Assembly: GCF_001954275.1 (NCBI RefSeq)
Contig: NZ_MBEU01000055.1
Span: forward strand, 62,001 to 126,000
DNA: 64,000 nt
Direction of reading: 5' to 3'
Origin: Mycobacterium sp. IS-836
Lineage (GTDB): Bacteria > Actinomycetota > Actinomycetes > Mycobacteriales > Mycobacteriaceae
A program made the translations under genes and the position numbers. The stretch's first letter is position 1. Each line of letters begins with the position of its first letter. The notes under the pieces are model-generated. The model did not search any database. It saw nothing but the letters and a program-made list of their open reading frames with translations, and had not been told where the DNA came from. Below are positions 19,267 through 28,019 of this stretch, piece after piece.

Positions 19267-19749
19267 ATGGATGTCAAGGAGGTCTTGCTGCCGGGCGTCG
19301 GTCTCCGATACGAATTCGTGAGCCATAGCGGTGACCGGATCGGCATCGTCGCGCGGCGCGGCGGTGACTTCGACGTCGTCCTGTACGGCCCCGACGATCC
19401 GGACCAGGCCCGCCCGGTGTTCCGCCTCACCGACGAAGAGGCCGACGCCGTGGCGCAGATTCTCGGCGCACCGCGCATCGCCGAGCGGTTCACCGAACTG
19501 ACCCGCGAAGTGCCGGGACTCGAAGCGGGCCAAGTCCACATCCGGCCGGGCGGCACGTTTGTGGACCGGCCGCTGGGGGAGACCCGTGCCCGCACCCGGA
19601 CCGGCGCGTCGATCGTGGCGATCGTGCGCGACGAGGCCGTGCTCGCCTCGCCGGGCCCGGCGGAGACGCTGCGGGCGGGCGACGTCCTGATCGTCATCGG
19701 CACCGAGGAGGGCATCGCCGGAGTCGAACAGATCGTCGACAAGGGCTGA
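19267..19749 (+). CDS. TrkA-C (RCK_C) domain protein, antiporter regulatory subunit (Rv3237c-like)
   Basis: 160 residues from ATG 19267. The N-terminal half (VLLPGVGLRYEF, GDRIGIVARRGGDFDVVLYG) and the C-terminal TrkA-C domain (TGASIVAIVRDEAVLASPGPAETLRAGDVLIVIGTEEGI) match KhtT-type proteins that gate CPA2 potassium/proton antiporters by binding a small ligand. It is 4 bp upstream of the antiporter gene, so the pair resembles KhtT/KhtU. The protein is soluble and would dock on the membrane partner. Confidence 0.85.
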   Translation: MDVKEVLLPGVGLRYEFVSHSGDRIGIVARRGGDFDVVLYGPDDPDQARPVFRLTDEEADAVAQILGAPRIAERFTELTREVPGLEAGQVHIRPGGTFVDRPLGETRARTRTGASIVAIVRDEAVLASPGPAETLRAGDVLIVIGTEEGIAGVEQIVDKG

Positions 19750-19753
19750 GCCA

Positions 19754-20905
19754 GTGCAGGTTTCGGGCGCGCTGCTATTTCAGCTCGGCGCCCTCCTGGC
19801 CGCGCTCGCGGTGTTGGGCACTGTCGCGCGCCGGTTCGCGTTGTCCCCTATACCGCTTTATTTGGTGGGGGGTCTCTCGCTGGGTAAGGGCGGCATCTGG
19901 CCCGTGGCCGCCGCCGGTGGGTTCATCACGACGGCCGCGCCCATCGGCATCGTGTTGCTGTTGCTGACCCTGGGCCTGGAATTCTCCGCGACCGAATTCG
20001 CCAGCAGCCTGCGCCACCATTTGCCCTCGGCCGCCGTCGACGTGGTGCTCAACGCCGCGCCCGGCGCTGTGGCCGGCTGGCTGCTGGGCCTGGACGGTGT
20101 CGCGATCCTGGCGTTGGCCGGCGTCACCTACATCTCCTCGTCGGGTGTCATCGCCCGGGTACTGGAAGACCTGCGCCGGCTCGGCAACCGCGAAACCCCG
20201 GCCGTGCTGTCGGTATTGGTGCTCGAGGACTTCGCGATGGCCGCCTACCTGCCGCTGTTCGCGGTACTGGCGTCCGGAGGTACCTGGCTCGAGGCGCTCG
20301 CGGGCATGATCGCCGCGGTCGTCGCCCTGATTTTGGCCTTCGTCGCGTCGTATCACTGGGGACATCACGTCGGCCGGCTGGTGGCACACGCCGATTCCGA
20401 GCAGCTGCTGCTGCGGGTACTGGGCGTCACGCTGATGGTCGCCGCCCTGGCCGAGTCCCTGCACGCATCGGCGGCCGTGGGCGCGTTCCTGGTGGGCCTC
20501 ACCCTGACGGGGGAGACCGCGGAGCGGGCGCGCCAGGTGCTGGGCCCCCTGCGCGATTTGTTCGCCGCGATCTTCTTCCTGGCGATCGGCCTGTCGGTCG
20601 ACCCGCACGAGTTGCTTCCGATGCTTCCGGTGGCCGTCGCCCTGGCCGCCATCACCGCCGCGACGAAGGTGGCCACCGGCGTATTCGCGGCCCGCCGCGA
20701 CGGTGTGGCGCGCCGTGGGCAGTTGCGGGCCGGCACGGCGCTCATCGCCCGCGGCGAGTTCTCCCTGGTCATCATCGGGTTGGTCGGTACGTCGGTGCCC
20801 GGCGTGGCCGCGTTGGCGACCTCGTATGTCTTCGTCATGGCGATCGCGGGTCCGGTGTTGGCGCGCTTCGCCGGCGGCCCGGCGCCGGAGCGCGCAGCGC
20901 CGTAG
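19754..20905 (+). CDS. kefB: CPA2-family K+(Na+)/H+ antiporter, Kef-like (Rv3236c-like)
   Basis: 383 residues from GTG 19754. It consists almost entirely of 10-12 hydrophobic helices, with family motifs LLLLTLGLEFSATEF, GVTYISSSGVIARVLEDL and IFFLAIGLSVDP, and a GEFSLVIIGL helix. It lacks the C-terminal NAD-binding RCK_N domain of E. coli KefB/C, which fits with regulation by the separate TrkA-C protein just upstream. The role is cation/proton exchange for pH and potassium balance; the transported cation is not established. Confidence 0.88.
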   Translation: MQVSGALLFQLGALLAALAVLGTVARRFALSPIPLYLVGGLSLGKGGIWPVAAAGGFITTAAPIGIVLLLLTLGLEFSATEFASSLRHHLPSAAVDVVLNAAPGAVAGWLLGLDGVAILALAGVTYISSSGVIARVLEDLRRLGNRETPAVLSVLVLEDFAMAAYLPLFAVLASGGTWLEALAGMIAAVVALILAFVASYHWGHHVGRLVAHADSEQLLLRVLGVTLMVAALAESLHASAAVGAFLVGLTLTGETAERARQVLGPLRDLFAAIFFLAIGLSVDPHELLPMLPVAVALAAITAATKVATGVFAARRDGVARRGQLRAGTALIARGEFSLVIIGLVGTSVPGVAALATSYVFVMAIAGPVLARFAGGPAPERAAP

Positions 20906-20925
20906 CGCTGTAGCGCCCCGGGGAG

Positions 20926-21450
20926 TCAACCGATGTGCAGGGCGACGAGCAGCCATCGCGCGCCCGCGATCTGCTCGACCCGGCAGGCGATGGCGTGCAT
21001 GCGGTCACCGCGGCTGTAGCACCCGAAGACCTCGGCCGCGGTCGCGGGGTGTCCGACCGGTTGCAGCCGCATCCGGCGCAGCACCGCGGCGCCCTTTCGG
21101 GCGGCCGGCGCGCGGCGCACCGATTCCACCGAGTCGACCAAAGTCGGTGCCAGCAGCGGCCGCAGCTGGGCCGGCGGCCGCCGGTGGTCGATGACTTCCA
21201 GCACTCGGCGCAGCGCGGCGTCGGCGAAGACCGCCGCCTGACGCATCGACGGGGACAGCGCCGTCGCCGCCTCCGGTTGGCCGCGGGGTCGCCCGGCGTG
21301 GGCCCGGCCCGGTGCGCGCCCGGCCCGGCGCGGCGCCGCCTGCCGGGAGTCATCGACCGGCGATGGCCGGCACGGCGGGACATTTCGCGGCACGAGCCTT
21401 TCGGGCTCGTATTCGACGACGGGCGTGACGGCAAAGGGACTAGTGGTCAA
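20926..21450 (-). CDS. Rv3235-like conserved hypothetical protein, Ala/Arg/Pro-rich N-terminus
   Basis: 174 residues from TTG 21450, chosen because GGAGAG lies six bases upstream. The first 65 residues are low-complexity and Pro/Arg-rich. The folded part (MRQAAVFADAALRRVLEVIDHRRPPAQLRPLL, then GCYSRGDRMHAIACRVEQ, WLLVALHIG) resembles the small Rv3235 domain seen in many actinobacteria, often beside secA1 and comF genes. Function is unknown. It converges on the antiporter gene with only 20 bp between them. Confidence 0.75.
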   Translation of the reverse strand: MTTSPFAVTPVVEYEPERLVPRNVPPCRPSPVDDSRQAAPRRAGRAPGRAHAGRPRGQPEAATALSPSMRQAAVFADAALRRVLEVIDHRRPPAQLRPLLAPTLVDSVESVRRAPAARKGAAVLRRMRLQPVGHPATAAEVFGCYSRGDRMHAIACRVEQIAGARWLLVALHIG

Positions 21451-21694
21451 CGGGCACTCTCCAACTCACACGGAACGGGTCGTCCGACGCGGACGCGGGG
21501 AGCCTGCTGGAGAGTGGCAGACGGTTGTTGCTAGGCCTGTTTTAAGGCGCTCGTCGCCATCGCGCAATTCGGTCTCCCGTATACCCGTGCACTGCCGCGC
21601 CCGGCTCGGGCGATTACGGTGGTCAGGGACACGGCACACCAGCGAGGCGCACGAAGGCGCGCCAGCGAATTGAGGGCGAATTGACAAGGAGCAC

Positions 21695-23110
21695 ATGGCC
21701 GCAGTGGTGACCCGGTTGTCCCCGTCGGACACGTCGTTTTACCGGCTGGAAAACTCCGCTACCCCGATGTACGTCGGATCGCTGTCCATCCTTCGCCGCC
21801 CCCGCGCCGGATTGAGCTACGAGACGTTACTGGCCACCGTCGAGCAGCGGCTCGCCCAGATACCGCGCTACCGGCAGAAGGTTCGCGAAGTGATCGGCAC
21901 GGCCCGGCCGGTGTGGATCGACGACCGCGACTTCGACATCACCTACCACGTCAGGCAGTCGGCGCTGCCGTCGCCGGGCAGCGACGAGCAGCTGCACCAG
22001 CTGGTCGCGCGGCTGGCCGCCCGCCCGCTGGACAAGTCGCGGCCGCTCTGGGAGATGTATCTCGTCGAAGGCCTGAACAAAAACCGCGTGGCGCTGTACA
22101 CCAAGTCCCACCAGGCGCTCATCAACGGCATGACAGCGCTGGAGATCGGCCACGTCATCGCCGACCGAACGCGCCGTCCGCCGCCGTTCCCCGAAGACAT
22201 TTGGATACCTGAACGCGATCCCGGCAATACCCGGCTGGTGCTCGGCGCGGTGAGTGACTGGGTGATGGGGCCGGGCGCGCAGCTGCGGGCCGTCGGATCC
22301 GCGGTGGCCGGACTGGCGACGAACTACGGCGAATTGCTCGACGCCGGCCGCCGTGTCGTCGGTTTCGCGCGCACGATCGCGCGCGGGACGGCGCCCAGCA
22401 GCCCGCTGAACGCCCGGGTTTCGCGCAGCCGGCGGTTCACGGTCGCCCAGGGCAATCTCGAGGACTACCGGACGATCAGGGCGCGGTATGACTGCGACGT
22501 CAACGATGTGGTGCTGGCGGTGATCGCCGGGGCGCTGGGCAACTGGTTGATGTCGCGCGGTGAAGCGGCATCGCCGACCGCGACGATCCGGGCGATGGCG
22601 CCGCTGTCGGTGTACTCCGATGGTCAACACGACTCCACCGGCCCCGGCCAGACGATCAGCCAGGTCACCCCGTTCCTGGTCGACCTGCCGGTGGGAGAAG
22701 GCAACGCCGTGGTGCGGCTGTCGCAGATCGCGCACGCCACCGAATCGAACCCGACGGCCGCCAGTCTCGTCGACGCCCGGACCATCGTCACGCTGTCGGG
22801 TTTTGCGCCACCGACGCTGCACGCGATGGGCATCCGCGTCGCCGCCGGTTTTTCCGCGCGCCAGTACAACCTGTTGATTACCAATGCGCCTGGGGCTCAG
22901 TCGCAGATGTATGTGGCCGGCACCAAGTTGCTGGAGAGCTATGCCGTGCCGCCGCTGCTGCACAACCAGGCGCTGGCCATCAGCGTGACGTCCTACAACG
23001 GGATGCTGTATTTCGGAATCAATGCCGACCGCGATGCGATGAGCGATGTCGACCTGCTGCCCGGGCTGCTGAATCAATCGCTCGAGGAGCTTCTGGAAGC
23101 TTCTCGGTAG
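21695..23110 (+). CDS. tgs3: WS/DGAT-type acyltransferase, Tgs3-like (Rv3234c+Rv3233c in one frame)
   Basis: 471 residues from ATG 21695 with AAGGAG upstream. The wax ester synthase/diacylglycerol acyltransferase fold is clear: PMYVGSLSI, PRYRQKV, RPLDKSRPLWEMYLVEGL, NDVVLAVIAGALGNWL, and NAPGAQSQMYVAGTKLLESY near the end. The family active-site motif HHxxxDG reads HQALING (139-145): the second His is Gln and the Asp is Asn. Members make triacylglycerol from diacylglycerol and acyl-CoA. In M. tuberculosis H37Rv the gene is split in two as I recall, and here it is intact. Catalytic activity is questionable without the motif His. Confidence 0.88.
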   Translation: MAAVVTRLSPSDTSFYRLENSATPMYVGSLSILRRPRAGLSYETLLATVEQRLAQIPRYRQKVREVIGTARPVWIDDRDFDITYHVRQSALPSPGSDEQLHQLVARLAARPLDKSRPLWEMYLVEGLNKNRVALYTKSHQALINGMTALEIGHVIADRTRRPPPFPEDIWIPERDPGNTRLVLGAVSDWVMGPGAQLRAVGSAVAGLATNYGELLDAGRRVVGFARTIARGTAPSSPLNARVSRSRRFTVAQGNLEDYRTIRARYDCDVNDVVLAVIAGALGNWLMSRGEAASPTATIRAMAPLSVYSDGQHDSTGPGQTISQVTPFLVDLPVGEGNAVVRLSQIAHATESNPTAASLVDARTIVTLSGFAPPTLHAMGIRVAAGFSARQYNLLITNAPGAQSQMYVAGTKLLESYAVPPLLHNQALAISVTSYNGMLYFGINADRDAMSDVDLLPGLLNQSLEELLEASR

Positions 23111-23128
23111 TGGCGTCAAAATCGCTGT

Positions 23129-24025
23129 GTGGATATAGCATTCGTTGATGTGAGCACCGCAACAAACGGCGACGCAGAGGCCAAAGCGTCGGCGAAGGCG
23201 AAGAAGAAGAAATCCGGTTCGTCCGAACCCCGGATCTCCGACGCCGTCTATGAGGCCGAATTATTCCGGCTGCAAACGGAATTCGTGAAATTGCAGGAGT
23301 GGGTGCGGCATTCCGGCGCGCGCGTGGTGGTCATCTTCGAAGGGCGTGACGCCGCGGGCAAGGGCGGCGCCATCAAGCGGATCACCGAATACCTGAGCCC
23401 GCGCGTCGCCCGTATCGCCGCGCTGCCCGCGCCCACCGATCGCGAACGCGGCCAGTGGTACTACCAGCGCTATATCGCTCAGCTGCCCACCAAAGGCGAG
23501 ATCGTGCTCTTCGATCGATCGTGGTACAACCGCGCTGGCGTCGAGAAGGTGATGGGATTTTGTACGCCGCAGGAGTATGCCCTGTTTTTGCGGCAGACGC
23601 CGATCTTCGAGCAGATGCTCATCGACGACGGGATTCTGTTGCGCAAGTATTGGTTTTCGGTTTCCGAGGACGAGCAGCTGCGCCGGTTCAAGGCGCGGCG
23701 CAATGACCCTGTGCGCCAATGGAAGCTGAGTCCGATGGACTTGGAATCGGTGTACCGGTGGGAGGATTATTCGCGCGCCAAGGACGAGATGATGGTGCAC
23801 ACCGATACCCCGGTCAGTCCGTGGTACGTCGTGGAATCAGACATCAAGAAGCACGCACGGCTCAACATGATGCATCACCTGCTGTCCACGATCGAGTACA
23901 CCGACGTGCGGACGCCCAAGGTCGAGCTGCCGGAACGCCCGGTGCTAAGCGGCAACTACGAACGTCCGCCGCGTGAGCTGTCGAGGTACGTCGACGACTA
24001 TGCGGCCACGTTGATCGAGGGCTAG
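23129..24025 (+). CDS. ppk2: Polyphosphate kinase 2 (Rv3232c-like)
   Basis: 298 residues from GTG 23129. After a Lys/Ala-rich N-terminal extension, the PPK2 core has Walker A EGRDAAGKGGAIKR (71-84), Walker B FDRSWYNRAGVEKV (128-141) and the lid region RRFKARRNDPVRQWKLSPMD. PPK2 uses polyphosphate to phosphorylate GDP or other nucleoside diphosphates; the mycobacterial enzyme affects the GTP pool. It follows tgs3 after 18 bp and precedes the Rv3231c-like gene by 2 bp, so the three are probably co-transcribed. Confidence 0.95.
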   Translation: MDIAFVDVSTATNGDAEAKASAKAKKKKSGSSEPRISDAVYEAELFRLQTEFVKLQEWVRHSGARVVVIFEGRDAAGKGGAIKRITEYLSPRVARIAALPAPTDRERGQWYYQRYIAQLPTKGEIVLFDRSWYNRAGVEKVMGFCTPQEYALFLRQTPIFEQMLIDDGILLRKYWFSVSEDEQLRRFKARRNDPVRQWKLSPMDLESVYRWEDYSRAKDEMMVHTDTPVSPWYVVESDIKKHARLNMMHHLLSTIEYTDVRTPKVELPERPVLSGNYERPPRELSRYVDDYAATLIEG

Positions 24026-24027
24026 CC

Positions 24028-24564
24028 ATGGGCGACGCCACGATCCACGTCTACATCCCGGCCACCCTGCCGATGTTGCAGCAGCTTGTCGCCGACGGCT
24101 CGTTGTGGCCGGCCAACGGCACGGCGTTCGCGGTGACCCCGACATTGCGCGAGGCCTACGCCGAAGGTGACGACGAGGAACTCGCCGACGTGGCGCTGCG
24201 CGAGGCCGCGCTTGCGTCGCTGCGCCTGCTGGCGGCCCAGGACGCGGGAGGGGCCGACCCGGCTCTGCGGCCGCGGCGCGCGGTGCTGTCCGCTGAGGTG
24301 GGCCTGGGCGAATCCGGGGCCACGTTCCGTCCGGATCTGGACGACGCCGTCGTCAGACTGGGCGCGCCCGTCGCACTCGACCAGGTGATCGCCGCGTACG
24401 TCGACAACGCCGCCGCCGAGGACGACGTCACCAGGGCTATCGCGGCGATCGACGCCGCCGACCTGGGCGACGAGGACGCCGACCTGATCGTCGGCGACGC
24501 TCAGGACCACGATCTGGCCTGGTACGCCAACCAGGAGCTGCCCTTTTTGCTAGACCTGCTCTGA
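24028..24564 (+). CDS. Conserved actinobacterial hypothetical protein (Rv3231c-like, DUF6912)
   Basis: 178 residues. The N-terminal IHVYIPATLPMLQQLVADG and C-terminal DLAWYANQELPFLLDLL are the conserved ends of this family, with an acidic Ala-rich middle (YAEGDDEELADVALREAALASLRLL). No signal peptide or membrane segment is seen. Function is unknown. It begins 2 bp after ppk2 and so is translationally linked to it. Confidence 0.8.
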   Translation: MGDATIHVYIPATLPMLQQLVADGSLWPANGTAFAVTPTLREAYAEGDDEELADVALREAALASLRLLAAQDAGGADPALRPRRAVLSAEVGLGESGATFRPDLDDAVVRLGAPVALDQVIAAYVDNAAAEDDVTRAIAAIDAADLGDEDADLIVGDAQDHDLAWYANQELPFLLDLL

Positions 24565-24603
24565 GGGGAACTGTGTGACGCATTCTGGGCCCGCGAGCCT
24601 GGA

Positions 24604-24631
24604 TACGGTACCGTAGGTTACGGTACCGTAG
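24604..24631. promoter_or_regulatory. Double-palindrome operator upstream of the desA3 reductase gene
   Basis: Two identical 12-bp palindromes TACGGTACCGTA (24604-24615, 24619-24630) are joined by GGT. A 28-bp element sharing 24 positions lies upstream of desA3 (25837-25864). The site ends 22 bp before the ATG of the reductase gene and so would overlap its promoter or transcript start. A TetR-type lipid-responsive repressor is likely; its identity is unknown. Confidence 0.7.
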
Positions 24632-24653
24632 CTTGTGTGACGGGGTGCTACCA

Positions 24654-25817
24654 ATGAGTAAGCAGCATGCATCGATCGCCGCCAACGTCGTGGACACCAA
24701 ACGCCCCAGTGTCGTCGGGGCGGAGCGTCATCCCGGCTGGCACGCGCTTCGTAAGCTAGCCGCGCGCATCACCACGCCGCTGCTGCCCGACGACTACCTG
24801 CACCTGGCCAATCCGCTGTGGTCGGCGCGGGAACTGCGGGGCCGGATCCTCGAAGTCCGCCGCGAGACCGAAGACTCCGCGACGCTGGTCATCAAGCCCG
24901 GCTGGGGCTTCAGTTTCGACTACCAACCGGGCCAGTACATGGGCATCGGCCTGCTGGTGGACGGGCGCTGGCGCTGGCGGTCGTATTCGCTGACGTCGAG
25001 CCCGGCCGAGACTTCCCGATCCGCTCCCAGATCCGGAGCGGCGCGCACGGTGACCATCACCGTCAAGGCGATGCCCGAGGGGTTCCTGTCCAGCCACCTG
25101 GTGGCCGGCGTGGAACCGGGCACCATCGTCCGGCTGGCGGCGCCGCAGGGCAATTTCGTGCTGCCCGACCCCGCGCCGGCGTCGATCCTGTTCCTCACCG
25201 CCGGGTCGGGGATCACGCCGGTCATGTCGATGCTGCGCACGCTGGCGCGCCGCGACCAGATCACCGACATCGCACACCTGCATTCGGTGCCCACCGAATC
25301 CGACATGATGTTCGGCGCCGAGTTGAGCGAACTGGCGGCCGACCAGCCGGGGTACCGCTTGCGGGTGCGCGAGACCCGCACCCAGGGCCGGCTCGACCTC
25401 GGCTCGCTCGACGGCGAGGTGCCGGACTGGCGGCAACGCCACACCTGGGCCTGCGGACCGGAGGGCCTGCTAAATCAGGCCGAGCGGGTCTGGTCGGCGG
25501 CCGGCATCGGCGACCGGTTGCACCTGGAGCGATTCGCGGTGTCCAAGGCCGCGCCCGCTGGAGCCGGCGGAACGGTGACATTCGCCCGAAGCGGCCGCGC
25601 CGTCGCCGCCGACGCCGCGACCTCGCTGATGGACGCAGGCGAGGGCGCCGGTGTGCAGATGCCCTTCGGTTGCCGCATGGGCATCTGCCAGTCGTGTGTG
25701 GTTAGCCTGGTGGAAGGCCACGTTCGCGACCTGCGCACCGGCAAGGAGCACGACCCCGGGACCCGAGTTCAGACGTGTATTTCCGCCGCTTCGGGCGATT
25801 GCGTGATCGACATCTAA
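24654..25817 (+). CDS. NADPH-dependent ferredoxin oxidoreductase, electron donor to DesA3 (Rv3230c-like)
   Basis: 387 residues from ATG 24654. The order is FAD-binding ([10 protein letters not shown]), NAD(P)-binding ([16 protein letters not shown]) and a C-terminal plant-type 2Fe-2S ferredoxin domain with CRMGICQSC and the late Cys in RVQTC. The orthologue was shown to pass electrons from NADPH to the DesA3 stearoyl-CoA desaturase, making oleate. It is the immediate upstream gene of desA3, and the two share a repeated operator. Confidence 0.93.
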   Translation: MSKQHASIAANVVDTKRPSVVGAERHPGWHALRKLAARITTPLLPDDYLHLANPLWSARELRGRILEVRRETEDSATLVIKPGWGFSFDYQPGQYMGIGLLVDGRWRWRSYSLTSSPAETSRSAPRSGAARTVTITVKAMPEGFLSSHLVAGVEPGTIVRLAAPQGNFVLPDPAPASILFLTAGSGITPVMSMLRTLARRDQITDIAHLHSVPTESDMMFGAELSELAADQPGYRLRVRETRTQGRLDLGSLDGEVPDWRQRHTWACGPEGLLNQAERVWSAAGIGDRLHLERFAVSKAAPAGAGGTVTFARSGRAVAADAATSLMDAGEGAGVQMPFGCRMGICQSCVVSLVEGHVRDLRTGKEHDPGTRVQTCISAASGDCVIDI

Positions 25818-25836
25818 AGGCTACTCACAGGTAACT

Positions 25837-25864
25837 TACGGAATCGTAGGTTACGATAGCGTAG
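25837..25864. promoter_or_regulatory. Repeated operator upstream of desA3
   Basis: The sequence is TACGGAATCGTA-GGT-TACGATAGCGTA plus G. It matches the site at 24604 in 24 of 28 positions and has the same GTAGGTTACG core. It is less perfectly palindromic than the first site, so the affinity may be lower. It lies 32 bp before the first possible desA3 start. Confidence 0.7.
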
Positions 25865-25896
25865 GTACAAACCACAACTGATTACATACCGAGCGC

Positions 25897-27198
25897 ATGG
25901 AGGTGGAGACAATCGCGATCACAGACGTCGACGCATTCGCACATCTCACGGACGCCGATATCGAAAGCCTGGCCGTTGAGCTGGACGCTATCCGCCAGGA
26001 CATTGAAGACTCGCGCGGCGAGCGGGATTCTCGCTACATCCGTCGCACCATCGCGGCCCAGCGCGCGCTGGAGGTGGCCGGCCGGCTGATGCTGGCCGCC
26101 AGTTCGCGGCGTTCGGCGTGGTGGGCAGGCGCCGCCACGTTGGGCGTGGCCAAGATCGTCGAGAACATGGAGATCGGCCACAACGTCATGCACGGCCAGT
26201 GGGACTGGATGAACGACCCGGAGATTCACTCCTCGACGTGGGAGTGGGACATGAGCGGGTCGTCCAAGCACTGGCGTTACACGCACAACTTCGTGCACCA
26301 CAAGTACACCAACATCCTCGGCATGGACGACGACGTCGGCTACGGCATGCTGCGCGTCACCCGAGACCAGCGCTGGAAGCGGTTCAACTTCTTCAACCTG
26401 GTGTGGAACACGTTGCTGGCGTTGCTGTTTGAGTGGGGTGTCGGCCTGCAGCATGTGGAGATCGGCAAGATCGTCAAGAAGCGCATGGACAACGAGGAGG
26501 CCCGGCAGCGGATCGACGAGTTCATGGCGAAGGCCGGCCGGCAGGTGGTCAAGGACTACGTCGCGTTCCCGGCGCTGACCTCGCTGTCGCCCGGCGCTAC
26601 TTTCCGGTCGACATTGACGGCCAATGCTGTTGCCAACATCATCCGCAACGTGTGGGCCAACGCCGTCATTTTCTGCGGCCACTTTCCCGACGGCGCAGAG
26701 AAATTCACCAAGACCGACATGATCGGCGAAACCAAGGGTCAGTGGTACCTGCGCCAGATGCTGGGCAGCGCCAACTTCGAAGCCGGGCCGGTGCTGCGGT
26801 TCATGAGCGGCAACCTGTGCCACCAGATCGAGCATCACTTGTACCCCGACCTGCCGAGTAATCGGCTGCACGAGATCTCGGTGCGCGTGCGCGCCGTCTG
26901 CGACAAGTACGACTTGCCTTACACCACAGGCTCATTCCTGGTGCAGTACGGCAAGACGTGGCGCACGCTGGCCAAGCTGTCGCTGCCGAACAAGTACCTG
27001 GTGGACAACGCCGACGACGCGCCGGAGACCCGCAGCGAGCGCATGTTCGCGGGGCTGGAGCCCGGTTTCGCCGGCACCGATCCGGCGACCGGCCGGCGGC
27101 GCGGGCTGAAGTCGGCGATCGCCGCCGTGCGGGGCTGGCGGCGCGACAAGCGGGCCGCGAAAGCGGCGGCCGGCGACTCCGACGACTTGGCGGCCTAG
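25897..27198 (+). CDS. desA3: Linoleoyl/stearoyl-CoA delta-9 desaturase DesA3
   Basis: Up to 433 residues. The three His boxes of membrane acyl-CoA desaturases are HNVMH (95-99), HNFVHH (130-135) and HQIEHH (309-314), with two hydrophobic hairpins between. It converts stearoyl-CoA to oleoyl-CoA with electrons from the upstream reductase. The start is odd: the strong GGAGGTGG at 25899-25906 lies inside the frame opened by ATG 25897, and the M. tuberculosis protein begins, as I recall, at MAITDVD, which here reads ATC at 25912. ATG 25897 is the only canonical candidate. The C-terminus is Arg/Lys-rich. Confidence 0.95.
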   Translation: MEVETIAITDVDAFAHLTDADIESLAVELDAIRQDIEDSRGERDSRYIRRTIAAQRALEVAGRLMLAASSRRSAWWAGAATLGVAKIVENMEIGHNVMHGQWDWMNDPEIHSSTWEWDMSGSSKHWRYTHNFVHHKYTNILGMDDDVGYGMLRVTRDQRWKRFNFFNLVWNTLLALLFEWGVGLQHVEIGKIVKKRMDNEEARQRIDEFMAKAGRQVVKDYVAFPALTSLSPGATFRSTLTANAVANIIRNVWANAVIFCGHFPDGAEKFTKTDMIGETKGQWYLRQMLGSANFEAGPVLRFMSGNLCHQIEHHLYPDLPSNRLHEISVRVRAVCDKYDLPYTTGSFLVQYGKTWRTLAKLSLPNKYLVDNADDAPETRSERMFAGLEPGFAGTDPATGRRRGLKSAIAAVRGWRRDKRAAKAAAGDSDDLAA

Positions 27199-27210
27199 TC
27201 TCTACGGGCC

Positions 27211-27280
27211 TTTGCGCCGAGCGTGAACTGGCTGCGAAATTCCACGCCGAAATGCGCAACAGTTTCACGTTCGGCGCACG
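27211..27280. repeat. Dispersed hairpin element, copy 1
   Basis: Arms of 14 bp, GCGCCGAGCGTGAA (27214-27227) and TTCACGTTCGGCGC (27264-27277), pair with one G-T and enclose a 36-base loop containing GCTGCGAAATT. A second copy of the same layout follows directly, and a related one is at 39008. It lies between desA3 and the next gene and could act as a terminator or processing site. It resembles mycobacterial REP-like intergenic repeats. Confidence 0.7.
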
Positions 27281-27305
27281 GCCGCCTGGGTTACGTTCGA
27301 TCCCC

Positions 27306-27372
27306 TTCGCCGAGCGTGCACTCATGGCGAAATTTTGGCCGATTTCTCGCCCTGAGAACACGTTCGGCGCGA
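27306..27372. repeat. Dispersed hairpin element, copy 2 (tandem)
   Basis: TTCGCCGAGCGTG at the left and CACGTTCGGCGCGA at the right form the stem; the loop carries GGCGAAATT at the same place as copy 1. The arms and spacing match copy 1 while the loops differ, so selection or copying has kept the stem. Confidence 0.65.
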
Positions 27373-27435
27373 CGGCGCCACCACGCCCCGCACGTCCTGG
27401 GTTTACGCTCGGGAAAGTACGAGGGAAGGTGCGCG

Positions 27436-27972
27436 ATGCTCGAAGCGTTCGGATTCGAAACCCTGGGTGTAGTCGTCGGCGACATGTTCTTCGTCGATCC
27501 GACGCCGCTTGAAGGTCAGGAAACACCGGAGCGGGGCGTCAGGCTGGAACTCCGCCTCATCGACCGGGCCGCGCCGCAGGGGTCGATCTACGCCGGCGTC
27601 CCGATCGCCTTCAACCGTCCGGTGTGGCGGGTGGACCTTTTCGGCTCAACCGAGAGCCCGCCGGGCACACTCGACCGGGCCCATCACCATCCCCGTTTCA
27701 ACGGATGGGAGCCGAGCCGCCGGCATTTCGTTCCAGAGCTGTCAGCAGCCCCGTTGACCTGGCTGGCCGATCAGCTGGCCGACCCGGACGCCGTGCTGGC
27801 CCGCGCTGGCGTCGGCGCCGACGAGGTCACCGACGCCGATCGGCAGGGGATCGCCGCGGCGGCCCCGGAGATTGTCGCAGCAGTGAAACGGATGCTCGAC
27901 GGTGTGCGGGACGGAACGTTGGCCCCCGCCGCCGCGGAGCCGGTTGCCGCAGCCCGCACCGGCTGGCTCTGA
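27436..27972 (+). CDS. Conserved hypothetical protein
   Basis: 178 residues from ATG 27436, with AGGGAAGG eight bases upstream. The beginning MLEAFGFETLGVVVGDMFFVDP and a His-rich centre (DRAHHHPRFNGWEPSRRHF) are notable, followed by a helical C-terminal half (DRQGIAAAAPEIVAAVKRMLDGVRDG). I do not recognise a catalytic family. It opens the accessory block between desA3 and rsgA. Confidence 0.7.
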   Translation: MLEAFGFETLGVVVGDMFFVDPTPLEGQETPERGVRLELRLIDRAAPQGSIYAGVPIAFNRPVWRVDLFGSTESPPGTLDRAHHHPRFNGWEPSRRHFVPELSAAPLTWLADQLADPDAVLARAGVGADEVTDADRQGIAAAAPEIVAAVKRMLDGVRDGTLAPAAAEPVAAARTGWL

Positions 27973-28019
27973 GTTACGCTGCGGCGCTATGTAATTCGGG
28001 ATCTGGGCGATTCGCCGAA

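Noticed and set aside
21451..21694. A DosR box ahead of tgs3
   Set aside because: No good match to the 20-bp DosR palindrome was seen. tgs3 is also not a member of the DosR set that I recall.
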